Positions 1 through 9,767 of a stretch of 37,379 nt of DNA are shown here, one piece after another. The stretch covers positions 1 to 37,379 of the forward strand of contig NZ_APNK01000035.1 in the NCBI RefSeq assembly GCF_000732535.1. Direction: 5' to 3'. Position numbers and translations under genes: made by a program. How positions within the stretch are numbered: position 1 is the stretch's first letter; each line of letters starts with the position of its first letter. The DNA is from Salinisphaera hydrothermalis C41B8 (GTDB taxonomy: Bacteria > Pseudomonadota > Gammaproteobacteria > Nevskiales > Salinisphaeraceae). Below the pieces are notes generated by a model that made no database searches, had not been told where the DNA came from, and saw only the letters and a program-made list of their open reading frames with translations.

Positions 1-19
1 CCAATAGCGACGTAGTGAC

Positions 20-150
20 GTAGGTCGGATTAGCGCGAAGCGCGTAATCCGACAAGAACGAAGTCGGGTGGGATCGACAATCCACGATGCGGTAGCCGCC
101 ACCACGGGGCCGCCCGGGCTTTTGTCGGCTTACGCCCTAAGCCGACCTAC
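20..150. repeat. REP pair (BIME-like)
   Basis: Two palindromic units form the same left/right pair that recurs many times at 33.7-35.3 kb. The left unit (20-53) has arms GTCGGATTA/TAATCCGAC. The right unit (124-150) has arms GTCGGCTTA/TAAGCCGAC and ends in the shared CCTAC flank. The spacer here is short (70 nt) and unlike the roughly 120-nt spacers of the distal array. The pair lies beyond the 3' end of the minus-strand phosphatase gene, a usual place for REP elements. I see nothing gene-like in 151-278. Confidence 0.85.
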
Positions 151-278
151 ATCTGCACGAGCGCTATGCCATCTATGCGCTGCAATAGAGCGGCCGTCGT
201 GTCGATCTGCGGCGCGAAGCGTCATCCGGCGTGAGCGAGCACGACGGTCCACGCCGCACTATTGGAGGCGGATCGACG

Positions 279-956
279 CTACGCAGGCACCTGCAGACGT
301 TGGATAGCGTCCCAGAGCTCGGCGGGCGTGTCGACCACGGCGTCGGCTTCCCATTTCGCGATGTCGTCGTCGACCGGGACATAGCCATAGCCGGCGGCGA
401 TGGTGGCCATGCCGGCGGCGCGGCCGGCGAGGATGTCGCGGTCGGAGTCGCCCACGTAGATGCATTGCTCGGGCGTCACGCCCATGCGCTCGCAGGCCAG
501 CAGAATCGGGCGCGGGTCCGGCTTGGCCACGCCCGCGGTATCGCCGCCGATCACACAGCCGGGGGCTGGATCGAAGGCTGTGAATTCGATCAGCGGCACG
601 GCCAGCGCTTCGACCTTGTTGGTGACCACGCCCCAGGGCTGGTTCTCGGCGGCCAGGCGCGCGACCAGTTCGCGAATGCCGTCATAGGGTCGGCTTTCCC
701 AGGTCATGCGCTCGCGATAGCGGGCGATGAAGCGATCGTAGGCGACGCGATAGCCGTCATCGTCCGGGGTGAGATCGAAGCCGCGCCCGAGCAGGCCGCG
801 CCCGCCGTAGGAGCAATACGGCGCCAGCACCTCCAGCGGCAACGGGTCGAGGCCTTCGGCGACGCGCATGTCGTTGAGCGCGCCGACCAGATCCGGGGCG
901 GTATGCATGAGCGTGCCGTCGAGATCGAACAGCACGCTGGGTCCGTCGGTCATCAT
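279..956 (-). CDS. gph: HAD-family phosphatase, Gph/MupP type
   Basis: A 225-residue HAD subfamily IA phosphatase. Motif I is FDLDGTL near residues 10-16 (nucleophile Asp and acid/base Asp), motif II is VVTNK, the motif III lysine lies in KPDPRP, and motif IV is YVGDSDRD. Family members hydrolyse 2-phosphoglycolate (Gph). In Pseudomonas the homologue next to ubiG is MupP, which dephosphorylates N-acetylmuramate 6-phosphate in peptidoglycan recycling, so the ubiG neighbourhood makes MupP a real alternative (inference). The start is a double ATG at 956/953. The first ATG shares its A with the ubiG stop codon (TGATG), which indicates translational coupling. Last gene of the operon mtaD-ubiG-gph. 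Confidence 0.88.
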   Translation of the reverse strand: MMTDGPSVLFDLDGTLMHTAPDLVGALNDMRVAEGLDPLPLEVLAPYCSYGGRGLLGRGFDLTPDDDGYRVAYDRFIARYRERMTWESRPYDGIRELVARLAAENQPWGVVTNKVEALAVPLIEFTAFDPAPGCVIGGDTAGVAKPDPRPILLACERMGVTPEQCIYVGDSDRDILAGRAAGMATIAAGYGYVPVDDDIAKWEADAVVDTPAELWDAIQRLQVPA

Positions 957-1666
957 CAGGCGTCGTCCTCGCCGTGTCGGGCATGCAGGAAGTAGTTCAC
1001 GTCCGGGCGATGGCCCAGTGACGCGCTGTGCGTGAGCGGGTTGTAGCGCATGCCGCTGATGTCGACGACCTCGAGCCCGGCGTGCCGGCAATGCGCTGAC
1101 AGTTCGGCCGGTTTCACCAGCTTGGCGTACTCGTGGGTGCCGCGCGGCAACAGGCCGAGCACGTATTCGGCGCCGCCGATAGCGAGCGCCCAGGCCATGG
1201 GCGAGCGGTTGATGGTCGAGAAGAAGACGTGACCGCCCGGGGCGGTCAATGTCGCGCAGTCCTGGACCACATAGGCCGGCTCGTCGACATGCTCGAGCAT
1301 TTCGTAGGCCACGACGATATCGAATTCGCCGGCGAGTTCGGCCGCCATATCGCGCGAGGCCGCAACGCGATATTCGATGTCCAGACCGGATTGTTCGGCA
1401 TGACGCTGCGCGGCGCCGATCGCCTGCGGGGCCAGATCGATGCCGGTCACCCGGGCGCCGCGCGCTGCCATGGCCTCCGACAGCAGACCCGCGCCGCAGC
1501 CGACGTCGAGCACGCGCTTGCCCTTGAGGCCGCCCGCGCGGCGTTCGATATAGGTCGTGCGCAGCGGGTTGATGTCGTGCAGCGGCCGCATATCGCCGGT
1601 CGGATCCCACCAGTTGGCGGCCATGGCATCGAATTTATCGAGTTCGGCTTGCTGATTGCTGGGCAT
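956..1666 (-). CDS. ubiG: Ubiquinone biosynthesis O-methyltransferase UbiG
   Basis: A 236-residue class I SAM-dependent methyltransferase that carries out both O-methylations of ubiquinone synthesis at the inner membrane. The glycine-rich SAM motif VLDVGCGAG is at residues 52-60, followed by an acidic residue in TGIDLA. The UbiG signature NWWDP lies near residues 19-23 and INRSPMAW in the C-terminal half. An upstream in-frame ATG would add 26 proline-rich residues not seen in the family. ATG 1666, four bases after the mtaD stop, gives the usual length and is preferred. The 3' end overlaps the start of the next gene by one base. Confidence 0.95.
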   Translation of the reverse strand: MPSNQQAELDKFDAMAANWWDPTGDMRPLHDINPLRTTYIERRAGGLKGKRVLDVGCGAGLLSEAMAARGARVTGIDLAPQAIGAAQRHAEQSGLDIEYRVAASRDMAAELAGEFDIVVAYEMLEHVDEPAYVVQDCATLTAPGGHVFFSTINRSPMAWALAIGGAEYVLGLLPRGTHEYAKLVKPAELSAHCRHAGLEVVDISGMRYNPLTHSASLGHRPDVNYFLHARHGEDDA

Positions 1667-1670
1667 GGGC

Positions 1671-3002
1671 TTAGCTCTTGGTTTGGGCGGCGGCAAAGGC
1701 GGCGAGTTTATCGGCCCAGGCATCGGTACGCTGCATGACGTCATCCAGATCCAGCGTGGTCAGGCGACGATCGCGCATCAGGGCGCGTCCGGCCACCCAG
1801 GTGTCGGTGACCTGTTCGCGGCTGGCGCTGTAGACCAGTGCCGCGATGGGGTCGAAGACGGGGCGGGTTTCCAGTGCGCTCAGGTCTACGGCGGCCAGAT
1901 CGGCGGCTTTGCCGACCTCGATCGAGCCGGTCTCGTCGGCGATGCCGAGCGCGCGGGCGCCGGCGATAGTGGCCATTTCCAGCGCGGCGTCGGCCGAGAC
2001 CGCGGCCGCGTCGTCGCCGGCGATCTTGCCGATCAGCGCGGCGGTGCGCATTTCGCCGATCATGTCGAGATCGTTGTTGGAGGCCGCACCGTCGGTGCCG
2101 AGTGCCACGTTGACGCCGGCATCGCGCAATCGCTGCACCGGCGCCAGGCCGCTGGCGAGCTTGAGATTCGACTCCGGCGAATGAATCACGTGCACGCCGG
2201 CGGCGGCACAGCGCTCGATCTCGGCGTCGGTGAGCTGGGTCATGTGCACGGCCAGCAGATTGGGCGTGAGCAGCCCAAGCGCATCGAGGCGCGCGAGCGG
2301 ACGTTGCCCGTGCTGTTCGACGGCGTTGTTCACCTCATGCGCGGTCTCATGGACATGCATGTGCACGCGGACGTCCATCTCGTCGGCATAGGTGCGCATC
2401 TTGGTCAGTGGCCCATCGGAGACCGTGTACGGCGCATGCGGAGCAAACGGCGTCACGATGCGTTCGTGATGACGCCATTCATCGCGGACGGCCAGGCCCT
2501 TGTCCAGATATTCGTCCGGGTTGGCCGCCCACACGGTGGGGAAGTCGATCAGGATCATGCCAATGCCGGCGCGCATGCCGGCCCGGTCGACGCGATCGGC
2601 TGCCACATCCGGAAAGAAATACATGTCGTTGAAACAGGTCGTGCCGCCGCGGATCATTTCCGCCATGGCGAGATCGGTCCCGTCGGCGACGAATGCCTGG
2701 GACATGAACTGTCCCTCGAGCGGCCAGATATGCTCCTGCAGCCACGGCATCAACGGCAGATCGTTGGCCACGCCACGCATCAGGTTCATGGCCGCGTGCG
2801 TGTGTGCGTTGATCAGGCCGGGGATGAGCAGGTGATGTGGCCGGTCGACGACTTCGGCATCTGGATGCGCGCGCGCGGCGTCGTCGCGAGGCAGGATCGC
2901 CGCGATCCGGCCCTGACGGACCACCACGGCATGATTTTCGAGCCAGCGCCGCCGGCCGTCGACCGGCGCGATCCAGCGGGCGTTTATGACGGTTTCGGAC
3001 AA
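1671..3002 (-). CDS. mtaD: Amidohydrolase, TRZ/ATZ family, S-adenosylhomocysteine/MTA deaminase-like
   Basis: A 443-residue cytosolic metal-dependent hydrolase. The metal ligands H67/H69 lie in NAHTHAAMN; further ligands sit in HMHVHET, VHMTQL and GTDGAASNND. The family deaminates S-adenosylhomocysteine, 5'-methylthioadenosine or 5'-deoxyadenosine, and the same gene precedes ubiG in Pseudomonas. The start is uncertain. I chose TTG at 3002 because GAGAG lies about 8 bases upstream and homology to the N-terminal beta-sandwich begins right there. ATG 3083 would add 27 residues with no resemblance to the family. First gene of a three-gene operon, divergent from gyrA. The exact substrate cannot be told from sequence. 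Confidence 0.85.
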   Translation of the reverse strand: MSETVINARWIAPVDGRRRWLENHAVVVRQGRIAAILPRDDAARAHPDAEVVDRPHHLLIPGLINAHTHAAMNLMRGVANDLPLMPWLQEHIWPLEGQFMSQAFVADGTDLAMAEMIRGGTTCFNDMYFFPDVAADRVDRAGMRAGIGMILIDFPTVWAANPDEYLDKGLAVRDEWRHHERIVTPFAPHAPYTVSDGPLTKMRTYADEMDVRVHMHVHETAHEVNNAVEQHGQRPLARLDALGLLTPNLLAVHMTQLTDAEIERCAAAGVHVIHSPESNLKLASGLAPVQRLRDAGVNVALGTDGAASNNDLDMIGEMRTAALIGKIAGDDAAAVSADAALEMATIAGARALGIADETGSIEVGKAADLAAVDLSALETRPVFDPIAALVYSASREQVTDTWVAGRALMRDRRLTTLDLDDVMQRTDAWADKLAAFAAAQTKS

Positions 3003-3246
3003 GATCGTCTCTCGCTTGGGGCGATGAATGAACGGGTGTTCGAGGGCGCCGAAGTTCGGCCGGATCGATGCTACCCGAGACATGAAATGGCGCACAGCGC
3101 GGAGGCCGGCTGCGCCTAACGGCTGTGGTATCATATCGCGCTTCGCGCACTGGTCTTTCAGGCCCGGCCGGCAAAGAGGTTCCGGATCGTTTCCGGCACC
3201 GCTTCGAGGCTGTTTCGCGCGCCGGATCGCCAACTTGAACTAGCCT

Positions 3247-5847
3247 ATGGCCGACGTCGCAAAAGAGATCCTGTCGATCAACCTGGAAGACGAGATGCGC
3301 CAGTCGTATCTCGACTATGCGATGAGCGTGATCGTCGGGCGTGCGTTGCCTGATGTCCGCGACGGCCTCAAGCCGGTGCATCGTCGCGTGTTGTACGCGA
3401 TGCAGGAGCTGTCCAACGACTGGAACCGCCCGTACAAGAAATCGGCGCGCGTGGTCGGCGACGTCATCGGTAAATATCACCCGCACGGCGATTCCGCGGT
3501 CTACGACACCATCGTCCGCATGGCGCAGGATTTCTCCATGCGCTATGTGCTGGTCGACGGCCAGGGCAACTTCGGCTCGATCGACGGCGACGCGCCGGCC
3601 GCCATGCGTTACACCGAAGTGCGCATGGCCAAGCTTGCCCATGAGCTGCTGGCCGATATCGGCAAGGACACGGTCGATTTCATTCCGAACTACGACGAAT
3701 CGGAATCCGAGCCCGCGGTACTGCCGACCAAGCTGCCGAACCTGCTGGTCAACGGCGGCACCGGCATCGCGGTGGGCATGGCGACCAATATTCCGCCGCA
3801 CAACATTCGCGAGATCATCAACGCTTGCCTGGCGGTGATGGACAACGAAGACGTGACCATCGCCGAGCTGATGGCCCACGTCCCGGGCCCGGATTTCCCG
3901 ACCGCCGGCATCATCAACGGCGCCTCCGGAATCCGCGAGGCCTACGAAACCGGTCGCGGCCGGATCCATATCCGGGCGCGTGCCCACTTCGAGGACATCG
4001 ACGAGCGCGGCAAGCAGGCGATCGTGGTCACGGAACTGCCGTACCAGGTCAACAAGGCCCGGCTGCTGGAAAAGATCGCCGAGCTGGTCAAGGAAAAACG
4101 CGTCGAGGGCATCACCGAGCTGCGCGACGAGTCCGACAAGGACGGCATGCGCATGGTGATCGAGCTGCGCCGCGGCGAGACGCCCGAGGTGGTGCTCAAT
4201 AATCTGTATCGGCATTCGCAGATGCAGACCGTGTTCGGCATCAACATGGTCGCGCTCGATGACGGCCAGCCGCGTACGCTCAATCTCAAGCAGATGCTGG
4301 AAGCGTTCATCCGGCATCGGCGCGAAGTCGTCACGCGGCGCACGCAGTACGAGCTGGCCAAGGCGCGGGCGCGGGCCCATGTGCTGGAAGGCCTGACGAT
4401 CGCGCTGGCCAATATCGATGAAGTGATCGCGCTGATCCGCGGCGCCTCCAGCCCCTCGGAAGCCCGGGAAGGGCTGATGGCGCGCGAATGGGCACCGGGC
4501 CAGGTCACCGACATGCTCGAGCGCGCCGGGGCCGATGCCTCGCGTCCCGCCGATCTGTCGCGCGACTACGGCCTGCTGGATTCCGGCCGCTATCGCCTGA
4601 CCGAAACCCAGGCCCAGGCGATCCTCGATCTGCGCCTGCACCGCCTGACCGGGCTGGAGCAAGACAAGATCATCGAGGAATTCGAGAAACTGCTCGATGA
4701 TATCGCCGACTATCTCGAAATTCTGTCGTCGATGGCGCGCCTGTTCGAAGTCATCCGCGAGGAGTTGGTCGCCGTGCGCGACGAGTATGGCGACGATCGC
4801 AAGACCCAGATCCTCGACGATCACCTGGATCTGACCACGGCCGATCTGATCTCGCCGGAAGACGTGGTCGTCACCCTCACGCACGAAGGCTATGTGAAGT
4901 CGCAGCCGCTGGATGCCTATCGCGCCCAGCGTCGCGGCGGGCGCGGCAAGTCGGCCACCACCACCAAGGATGCCGACTTCATCGAGAAGCTCTGGGTGAC
5001 GCATACCCATGACACGCTGTTGTGCTTCTCGTCCTACGGCAAGGCCTACTGGCTCAAGGTCTACGAACTGCCGAGCGCCGGTCGCGGCGCTCGCGGCAAG
5101 CCCATCGTGAACCTGTTGCCGCTGGAGTCCGACGAGCGCATTTCCGAAGTGCTGCCGATCAAGGATTTCAACACCGACGAGAACGTCTTCTTCGCGACCC
5201 GCAACGGCACGGTCAAGAAGACCGCGCTGGAACAGTTCTCCCGGCCGCGGACCAACGGCATCATCGCCATCGATCTGCGCGACGACGACGCGCTGGTTGG
5301 CGTCGACCGTACCGCCGGCAACGACACCATCATGCTGTTCTCATCGGCCGGCAAGGTGATTCGCTTCGCCGAGGCTGACGTGCGCCAGATGGGCCGTAAC
5401 GCCGCCGGCGTGCGCGGTATTCGTTTGCCCGAGGACGACGATACCGCCACCGTGATCGGCCTGATCGTGGTGCGAGAGGGCGAGATCCTCACCGTGACCG
5501 AACACGGTTACGGCAAGCGCACGCCGGTGGACGATTATCCGCTGCGCGGCCGCGGCGGGCAGGGCGTGCTCGCGCTCAAGCAGTCGGACAAGACCGGCGC
5601 CGTGGTCGGCGCCACGCAGGTGTCCGAAGACGACGAGATCATGCTCATTTCCAACATGGGCACGCTCATCCGCACGGCGGTTTCCGAAGTTTCCGTGCTG
5701 GGCCGCAACACCCAGGGCGTGCGCATCATTCGTGTGGGCGACGGTCAGCGCCTGGTGGGCGTGGACCGTATTGCGGTCGAGGACGCGGACGATGAAGCCG
5801 CGCCCGACGGCGACACACAGGCATCCGAAGCGCCGGGCGAGGAGTAA
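3247..5847 (+). CDS. gyrA: DNA gyrase subunit A
   Basis: An 866-residue type IIA topoisomerase subunit that pairs with GyrB to introduce negative supercoils. The catalytic tyrosine is Y122 in AMRYTEVRM. The quinolone-resistance region has E. coli numbering with S83 and D87, the susceptible-type residues. The GyrA box QRRGGRG, required for DNA wrapping, is at about residues 561-567 and precedes a six-bladed C-terminal beta-pinwheel. The acidic tail ([12 protein letters not shown]) is common in gyrases that tune supercoiling. The start ATG lacks a strong Shine-Dalgarno sequence. The 244-bp gap to mtaD must hold both divergent promoters. A TATCAT -10-like hexamer lies at 3129-3134, but I found no convincing -35. 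Confidence 0.98.
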   Translation: MADVAKEILSINLEDEMRQSYLDYAMSVIVGRALPDVRDGLKPVHRRVLYAMQELSNDWNRPYKKSARVVGDVIGKYHPHGDSAVYDTIVRMAQDFSMRYVLVDGQGNFGSIDGDAPAAMRYTEVRMAKLAHELLADIGKDTVDFIPNYDESESEPAVLPTKLPNLLVNGGTGIAVGMATNIPPHNIREIINACLAVMDNEDVTIAELMAHVPGPDFPTAGIINGASGIREAYETGRGRIHIRARAHFEDIDERGKQAIVVTELPYQVNKARLLEKIAELVKEKRVEGITELRDESDKDGMRMVIELRRGETPEVVLNNLYRHSQMQTVFGINMVALDDGQPRTLNLKQMLEAFIRHRREVVTRRTQYELAKARARAHVLEGLTIALANIDEVIALIRGASSPSEAREGLMAREWAPGQVTDMLERAGADASRPADLSRDYGLLDSGRYRLTETQAQAILDLRLHRLTGLEQDKIIEEFEKLLDDIADYLEILSSMARLFEVIREELVAVRDEYGDDRKTQILDDHLDLTTADLISPEDVVVTLTHEGYVKSQPLDAYRAQRRGGRGKSATTTKDADFIEKLWVTHTHDTLLCFSSYGKAYWLKVYELPSAGRGARGKPIVNLLPLESDERISEVLPIKDFNTDENVFFATRNGTVKKTALEQFSRPRTNGIIAIDLRDDDALVGVDRTAGNDTIMLFSSAGKVIRFAEADVRQMGRNAAGVRGIRLPEDDDTATVIGLIVVREGEILTVTEHGYGKRTPVDDYPLRGRGGQGVLALKQSDKTGAVVGATQVSEDDEIMLISNMGTLIRTAVSEVSVLGRNTQGVRIIRVGDGQRLVGVDRIAVEDADDEAAPDGDTQASEAPGEE

Positions 5848-5893
5848 TCCCCGCCCGGCGCGCCCCGATTTGTTTTCCACGAGGAGTGGTTTC

Positions 5894-6976
5894 ATGGCAC
5901 GTGTGTACAACTTCAGTGCAGGTCCCGCGACCCTGCCGGTCGAAGTGCTGGAAAAAGCCCAGGCCGAGATGCTCGACTGGAAGGGCACTGGCATGTCCGT
6001 GATGGAAATGAGTCATCGTGGCTCGGCGTTCGTGTCCATCGCCGAAGATGCGACCGCGCGGCTGCGTCGTCTGCTGGATGTGCCGGATGATTACAGCGTG
6101 CTGTTTCTGCAGGGCGGGGCGGCCGGCCAGTTCGCCGGCGTGCCGCTGAACCTGATGGGTGAGCGCCACACCGCCGATTATGTCGTTACCGGTAATTGGG
6201 GCAAGAAGGCGATCAAGGAAGCCGGCAAGTATGGCGAGGCCAACCTGGCGGCGTCGGGTGAGGCCGACGGCTTCACTTCGATCCCGGCGGTTTCAGACTG
6301 GAACCTGTCCTCGAACGCGGCGTATCTGCATTTCACCCCGAACGAGACCATTCAGGGCGTGGAGTTCCAGGACGTACCGGACGTCGGCGATGCGCCGCTG
6401 GTCGCGGATATGTCGTCGAACTTCCTGTCGCGTCCGGTGGATGTGTCCAAGTATGGCGTGATCTATGCCGGCGCCCAGAAGAATGCGGGCCCGGCCGGCA
6501 TCACCATGGTGATCGTGCGCAACGACCTGCTGGACCAGGCCCAGGCGGCCTGCCCGATGGTCTTCAACTACAAGCAGCAGCGCGACGCGGATTCCATGCT
6601 GAATACGCCGTCCTGCTACGCGTGGTACATCTGCGGCCTGACCTTCGAATGGCTGGAGAACCAGGGCGGTCTGGAAGCGATCGAGAAGATCAATATCCGC
6701 AAGTCGTCCAAGCTGTACGACTACATCGACGCATCGGACTTCTACTCGAACCCCGTCGATCCGGCCGTTCGTTCGCGCATGAACGTGCCGTTCCTGCTGG
6801 CCGATGACACCCTGAACAAGCAGTTCCTGGCCGAAGCCGAAGAGGCCGGGCTGTCCACGCTCAAGGGTCATCGCTCGGTCGGCGGCATGCGGGCATCGAT
6901 CTACAACGCGATGCCGGAAGCCGGCGTCGACGCGTTGATCGACTTCATGCGTACGTTCGCCAAGACCAACGGTTAG
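5894..6976 (+). CDS. serC: Phosphoserine aminotransferase
   Basis: A 360-residue class V PLP aminotransferase converting 3-phosphohydroxypyruvate to phosphoserine; it also acts in pyridoxal phosphate synthesis. The PLP lysine is K196 in YAGAQKNAGPAG, and the N-terminal NFSAGPATLP motif is typical. The start at 5894 follows GAGGAG (5881-5886) at good spacing. A longer in-frame opening exists upstream but overlaps gyrA and has no family similarity. Length matches E. coli SerC (362). The gyrA-serC-pheA order is that of pseudomonads, with serA added here between serC and pheA. Confidence 0.97.
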   Translation: MARVYNFSAGPATLPVEVLEKAQAEMLDWKGTGMSVMEMSHRGSAFVSIAEDATARLRRLLDVPDDYSVLFLQGGAAGQFAGVPLNLMGERHTADYVVTGNWGKKAIKEAGKYGEANLAASGEADGFTSIPAVSDWNLSSNAAYLHFTPNETIQGVEFQDVPDVGDAPLVADMSSNFLSRPVDVSKYGVIYAGAQKNAGPAGITMVIVRNDLLDQAQAACPMVFNYKQQRDADSMLNTPSCYAWYICGLTFEWLENQGGLEAIEKINIRKSSKLYDYIDASDFYSNPVDPAVRSRMNVPFLLADDTLNKQFLAEAEEAGLSTLKGHRSVGGMRASIYNAMPEAGVDALIDFMRTFAKTNG

Positions 6977-6988
6977 AAGGGAATACCC

Positions 6989-7009
6989 TCGGGGCGCAAG
7001 GCGCCCCGG
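6989..7009 (+). terminator. Hairpin after serC
   Basis: A perfect 8-bp GC stem (CGGGGCGC, 6990-6997, with GCGCCCCG, 7001-7008) encloses a 3-base loop, 13 bases after the serC stop. There is no T-tract, so it may be an RNA-stabilising or weak attenuating hairpin rather than a full terminator. Confidence 0.45.
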
Positions 7010-7105
7010 AGCCCGCTCGGCCCGCCGGTTGCCCGGGCGAGGCTTGGCCGGTCGCCGTCGCGGCCGGGTTCCCCGGTTCCAGGATTGCCTGAAATAAGGA
7101 TTGTC

Positions 7106-8299
7106 ATGAGCCTGAAGATTCAAACCCTGAACAACATCTCCGCGCGCGGTCTCGACCGCCTGCCGCGCGATCTCTACGAAGTGGCCTCGGAGATGAGCGA
7201 GCCGGATGCGATCATCCTGCGCTCGGCCAACATGCACAACATGGACATCCCGGCGTCCGTGCGCGCGATCGGCCGTGCCGGCGCCGGCGTGAACAACATC
7301 CCGCTCGACAAGATGACCGAGCGTGGCGTACCCGTGTTCAACGCACCGGGCGCCAATGCCAACGCCGTCAAGGAGCTGGTGCTGTCCGGCATGCTGCTGT
7401 CGGCGCGCAACATCCTCGGCGCGTGGAAATACGTCGAAGAACTGACCTCTACCGGCGAGGATCTCAAGAAAGAAGTCGAAGCCGGCAAGAAGAAGTTCAA
7501 GGGCGTGGAGTTGCCCGGACGTACGCTGGGCGTCATCGGTCTCGGCGCCGTGGGTGTGAATGTCGCCAACGCGGCGCAGGCGCTGGGCATGGCCGTGTCC
7601 GGTTTCGATCCGGGCATCACCATCAATAACGCCTGGCGCTTGAGTGCCGGTGTCGCGGAAGCGTTGTCGGTTGACGATCTGATGTCCGGTTCGGAGTTCG
7701 TTAGCCTGCATGTCCCGCTGGTCGACGGCACTCGAGGGCTGGTCAATGCCGATCGCCTCAAGCTGATGCCCAAGGGCGCGGTGCTGCTGAACTTCTCGCG
7801 CGCGGAAATCGTGGACGAGGACGCCGTGCTCGAGTCGCTGGCCGAAGGCCATCTCAAGTACTACGTCTGCGACTTCCCCTCGGAGAAGCTGCGTGGACAC
7901 GAGCGCGTGATCACGCTGCCGCATCTGGGCGCCTCGACCGACGAGGCCGAGGACAACAGCGCCATCATGATCGCCGATCAGCTGCGCGACTGGCTCGAAG
8001 TGGGCAACATCCGCAACTCGGTGAACTTCCCCGAGGCGATCATGCCGCCGACGGCCAACGCCCACCGCGTGGTGGTGATCAACAAGAACCAGCCGAACAT
8101 GGTCGGTCAGATCACGTCCGCACTGGCGCGCCACAACCACAACATCGCCGATCTGCTGAACAAGTCGAAAGGCGAAATCGCGTTGTCCCTCGTGGACGTG
8201 GATGCCGAAGTGGCCCAGGGCGCGCTCGATGAGCTCGCCGCTATTTCCGGCGTGCTCTGCGTGCGCTATCTGGGCGCGATCGGCCCCAAGGCGGGCTGA
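7106..8299 (+). CDS. serA: D-3-phosphoglycerate dehydrogenase
   Basis: A 397-residue short-form SerA catalysing the first committed step of serine synthesis, NAD-dependent oxidation of 3-phosphoglycerate. The Rossmann motif GVIGLGAVG is at residues 142-150 with the NAD-binding Asp in GFDPG. The catalytic Arg is R232 (NFSRAEIVDEDAV) and the catalytic His is H273 (LPHLGAST). A C-terminal ACT domain (about residues 325-397) suggests serine feedback control. The start at 7106 has AAGGA 5 bases upstream; a start at 7085 would lack this. It sits directly after serC, so two serine-pathway genes are together. The strong hairpin after its stop marks the end of the unit. Confidence 0.95.
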   Translation: MSLKIQTLNNISARGLDRLPRDLYEVASEMSEPDAIILRSANMHNMDIPASVRAIGRAGAGVNNIPLDKMTERGVPVFNAPGANANAVKELVLSGMLLSARNILGAWKYVEELTSTGEDLKKEVEAGKKKFKGVELPGRTLGVIGLGAVGVNVANAAQALGMAVSGFDPGITINNAWRLSAGVAEALSVDDLMSGSEFVSLHVPLVDGTRGLVNADRLKLMPKGAVLLNFSRAEIVDEDAVLESLAEGHLKYYVCDFPSEKLRGHERVITLPHLGASTDEAEDNSAIMIADQLRDWLEVGNIRNSVNFPEAIMPPTANAHRVVVINKNQPNMVGQITSALARHNHNIADLLNKSKGEIALSLVDVDAEVAQGALDELAAISGVLCVRYLGAIGPKAG

Positions 8300-8307
8300 T
8301 CCCAATG

Positions 8308-8342
8308 ACGACCCCGGGCCGCATCCGGCGGCCCGGGGTCGT
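8308..8342 (+). terminator. Strong GC hairpin after serA
   Basis: A perfect 15-bp inverted repeat (8308-8322 with 8328-8342, arms beginning ACGACCCCGGG) encloses a 5-base loop, 8 bases past the serA stop. No T-run follows, but the stem strength and position make it the likely end of the serC-serA transcript. Confidence 0.7.
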
Positions 8343-8638
8343 GCCGATAACGCCGGCGTCGGGGGAGTTCGGCGCGGCGCGCGATGGCGCCGATATCGCC
8401 GACGGCAATCCAAGGCGCCACGAGCGATCCCGTCCATAGCGCCGGCCCATGGCGTCCGCGGGGCTGCGGTGGCGGATTGTGGCAAAATGCGCGCCGACCT
8501 TTCGGGTTGCAATCCCGGATCGTGCCAGGACGTGTCGCAAGGCTTGCCCGGTTGCTACCCGGCGCGTGTTCTGTGGCCGGGCCGGCAGACCGCGACGCGC
8601 GACCCGGCACTGTGTGAAACATCAACAGGCCCGAGGCC
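8343..8638 (+). other. Non-coding stretch upstream of pheA
   Basis: With the serA terminator this makes a 339-bp gene-free gap. It probably contains the promoter for pheA-hisC-tyrA-aroA-cmk, but I could not pick out a convincing -35/-10 pair. One small hairpin (CGGG...CCCG) lies near 8503-8516. I saw no leader peptide rich in Phe codons, so there is no evidence for classical attenuation. Confidence 0.3.
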
Positions 8639-9742
8639 ATGAGCACACCATCCGACGACGATGCGCTTGCCGATGCGCGCGCCCAAATCGACGAACTCGA
8701 TCAGCGTATCCATGCGCTGATCAACGAGCGTGCCGGTATTGCGCTCAAGGTCGCCGAGATCAAACAGGCCGCCGGGCGCACCGATTTTTATCGCCCCGAG
8801 CGCGAGGCCCAGGTGCTCGAGCGCGTCGCCGCGCGCAACGAAGGGCCCCTGTCGGACGAAGCGGCCGCCCGCATCATGCGCGAGATCATGTCCGCTTGCC
8901 TGGCGCTCGAGAAACCGATGACGGTCGCCTATCTCGGGCCCGAGGGGACCTACACTCAGGCCGCGGTCTACAAGCATTTCGGTCATGCCGTGCTGGCATC
9001 GCCGAAACCCGCGATCGGCGACATTTTCCGTGACGTCGAGGCCGGCAACGCCCACTTCGGGGTGGTGCCGGTGGAAAATTCCACCGAAGGCGTCGTCACC
9101 CATACGCTGGATCAGCTGGTGGGCAGCCGGCTGTCCATCTGTGGCGAAGTGGCGCTTGCGGTGCACCATCATTTGCTTTCGCATGCCGGCGAACTCGGCT
9201 CGATCAAGCGCGTGGTCGCGCATGCGCAATCGTTGGCTCAATGCCGCAACTGGCTCGATACGCATCTGCCGGGCGTAGTCCGGGAGGCCGTGGCGTCGAA
9301 CGGTGAGGCTGCGCGCCGCGTTGCGGGAGACGCGACCGCCGCGGCGATCGCGGCGCGGGCGGCGAGCGATTTCTACGATCTGCCGATTCTCGCCTCGAAT
9401 ATCGAGGACGAGCCCAACAACACCACGCGCTTCCTGGTGCTGGGCACCCAGCAGGTGGCGGCGTCCGGCAATGACATGACGTCGATCCTGGTGTCGATCC
9501 GCAACCGGCCGGGCATGCTGTATCGCCTGCTGGCACCGGCCGCTGATGCCGGCGTGGATCTGGCGCGCATCGAATCGCGCCCGTCGCGGCGTCAGGCCTG
9601 GGACTACAACTTCTTCATCGACATCGAAGGCCATGCCGACGATGCGCCAGTGCGACGCGTGATCGAGTCGATCGAGGCCGAGGCCGTCATGCTCAAGATC
9701 CTGGGGTCCTACCCCCGCTCGATCGGCCGCGATGCCGAATAG
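8639..9742 (+). CDS. pheA: Bifunctional chorismate mutase / prephenate dehydratase
   Basis: A 367-residue P-protein converting chorismate to prephenate and then phenylpyruvate for phenylalanine synthesis. An AroQ-type chorismate mutase helix bundle covers about residues 10-92 (IDELDQRIHALINERA). The prephenate dehydratase domain (95-275) carries VENSTEG (146-151) and the catalytic threonine motif NTTRF (261-265). A C-terminal ACT domain (about 282-362) contains ESRPS (312-316), the phenylalanine-binding signature for feedback inhibition. It begins the aromatic run; the next gene starts 25 bases after its stop. Confidence 0.96.
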   Translation: MSTPSDDDALADARAQIDELDQRIHALINERAGIALKVAEIKQAAGRTDFYRPEREAQVLERVAARNEGPLSDEAAARIMREIMSACLALEKPMTVAYLGPEGTYTQAAVYKHFGHAVLASPKPAIGDIFRDVEAGNAHFGVVPVENSTEGVVTHTLDQLVGSRLSICGEVALAVHHHLLSHAGELGSIKRVVAHAQSLAQCRNWLDTHLPGVVREAVASNGEAARRVAGDATAAAIAARAASDFYDLPILASNIEDEPNNTTRFLVLGTQQVAASGNDMTSILVSIRNRPGMLYRLLAPAADAGVDLARIESRPSRRQAWDYNFFIDIEGHADDAPVRRVIESIEAEAVMLKILGSYPRSIGRDAE

Positions 9743-9767
9743 TGTCTCAATACGTCGAGATAGCGAC

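Noticed and set aside
2479-5010. A very long minus-strand open frame opposite gyrA and the end of mtaD
   Set aside because: It mirrors the codon pattern of gyrA, shows no family resemblance, and is an effect of high GC with strong third-base bias.
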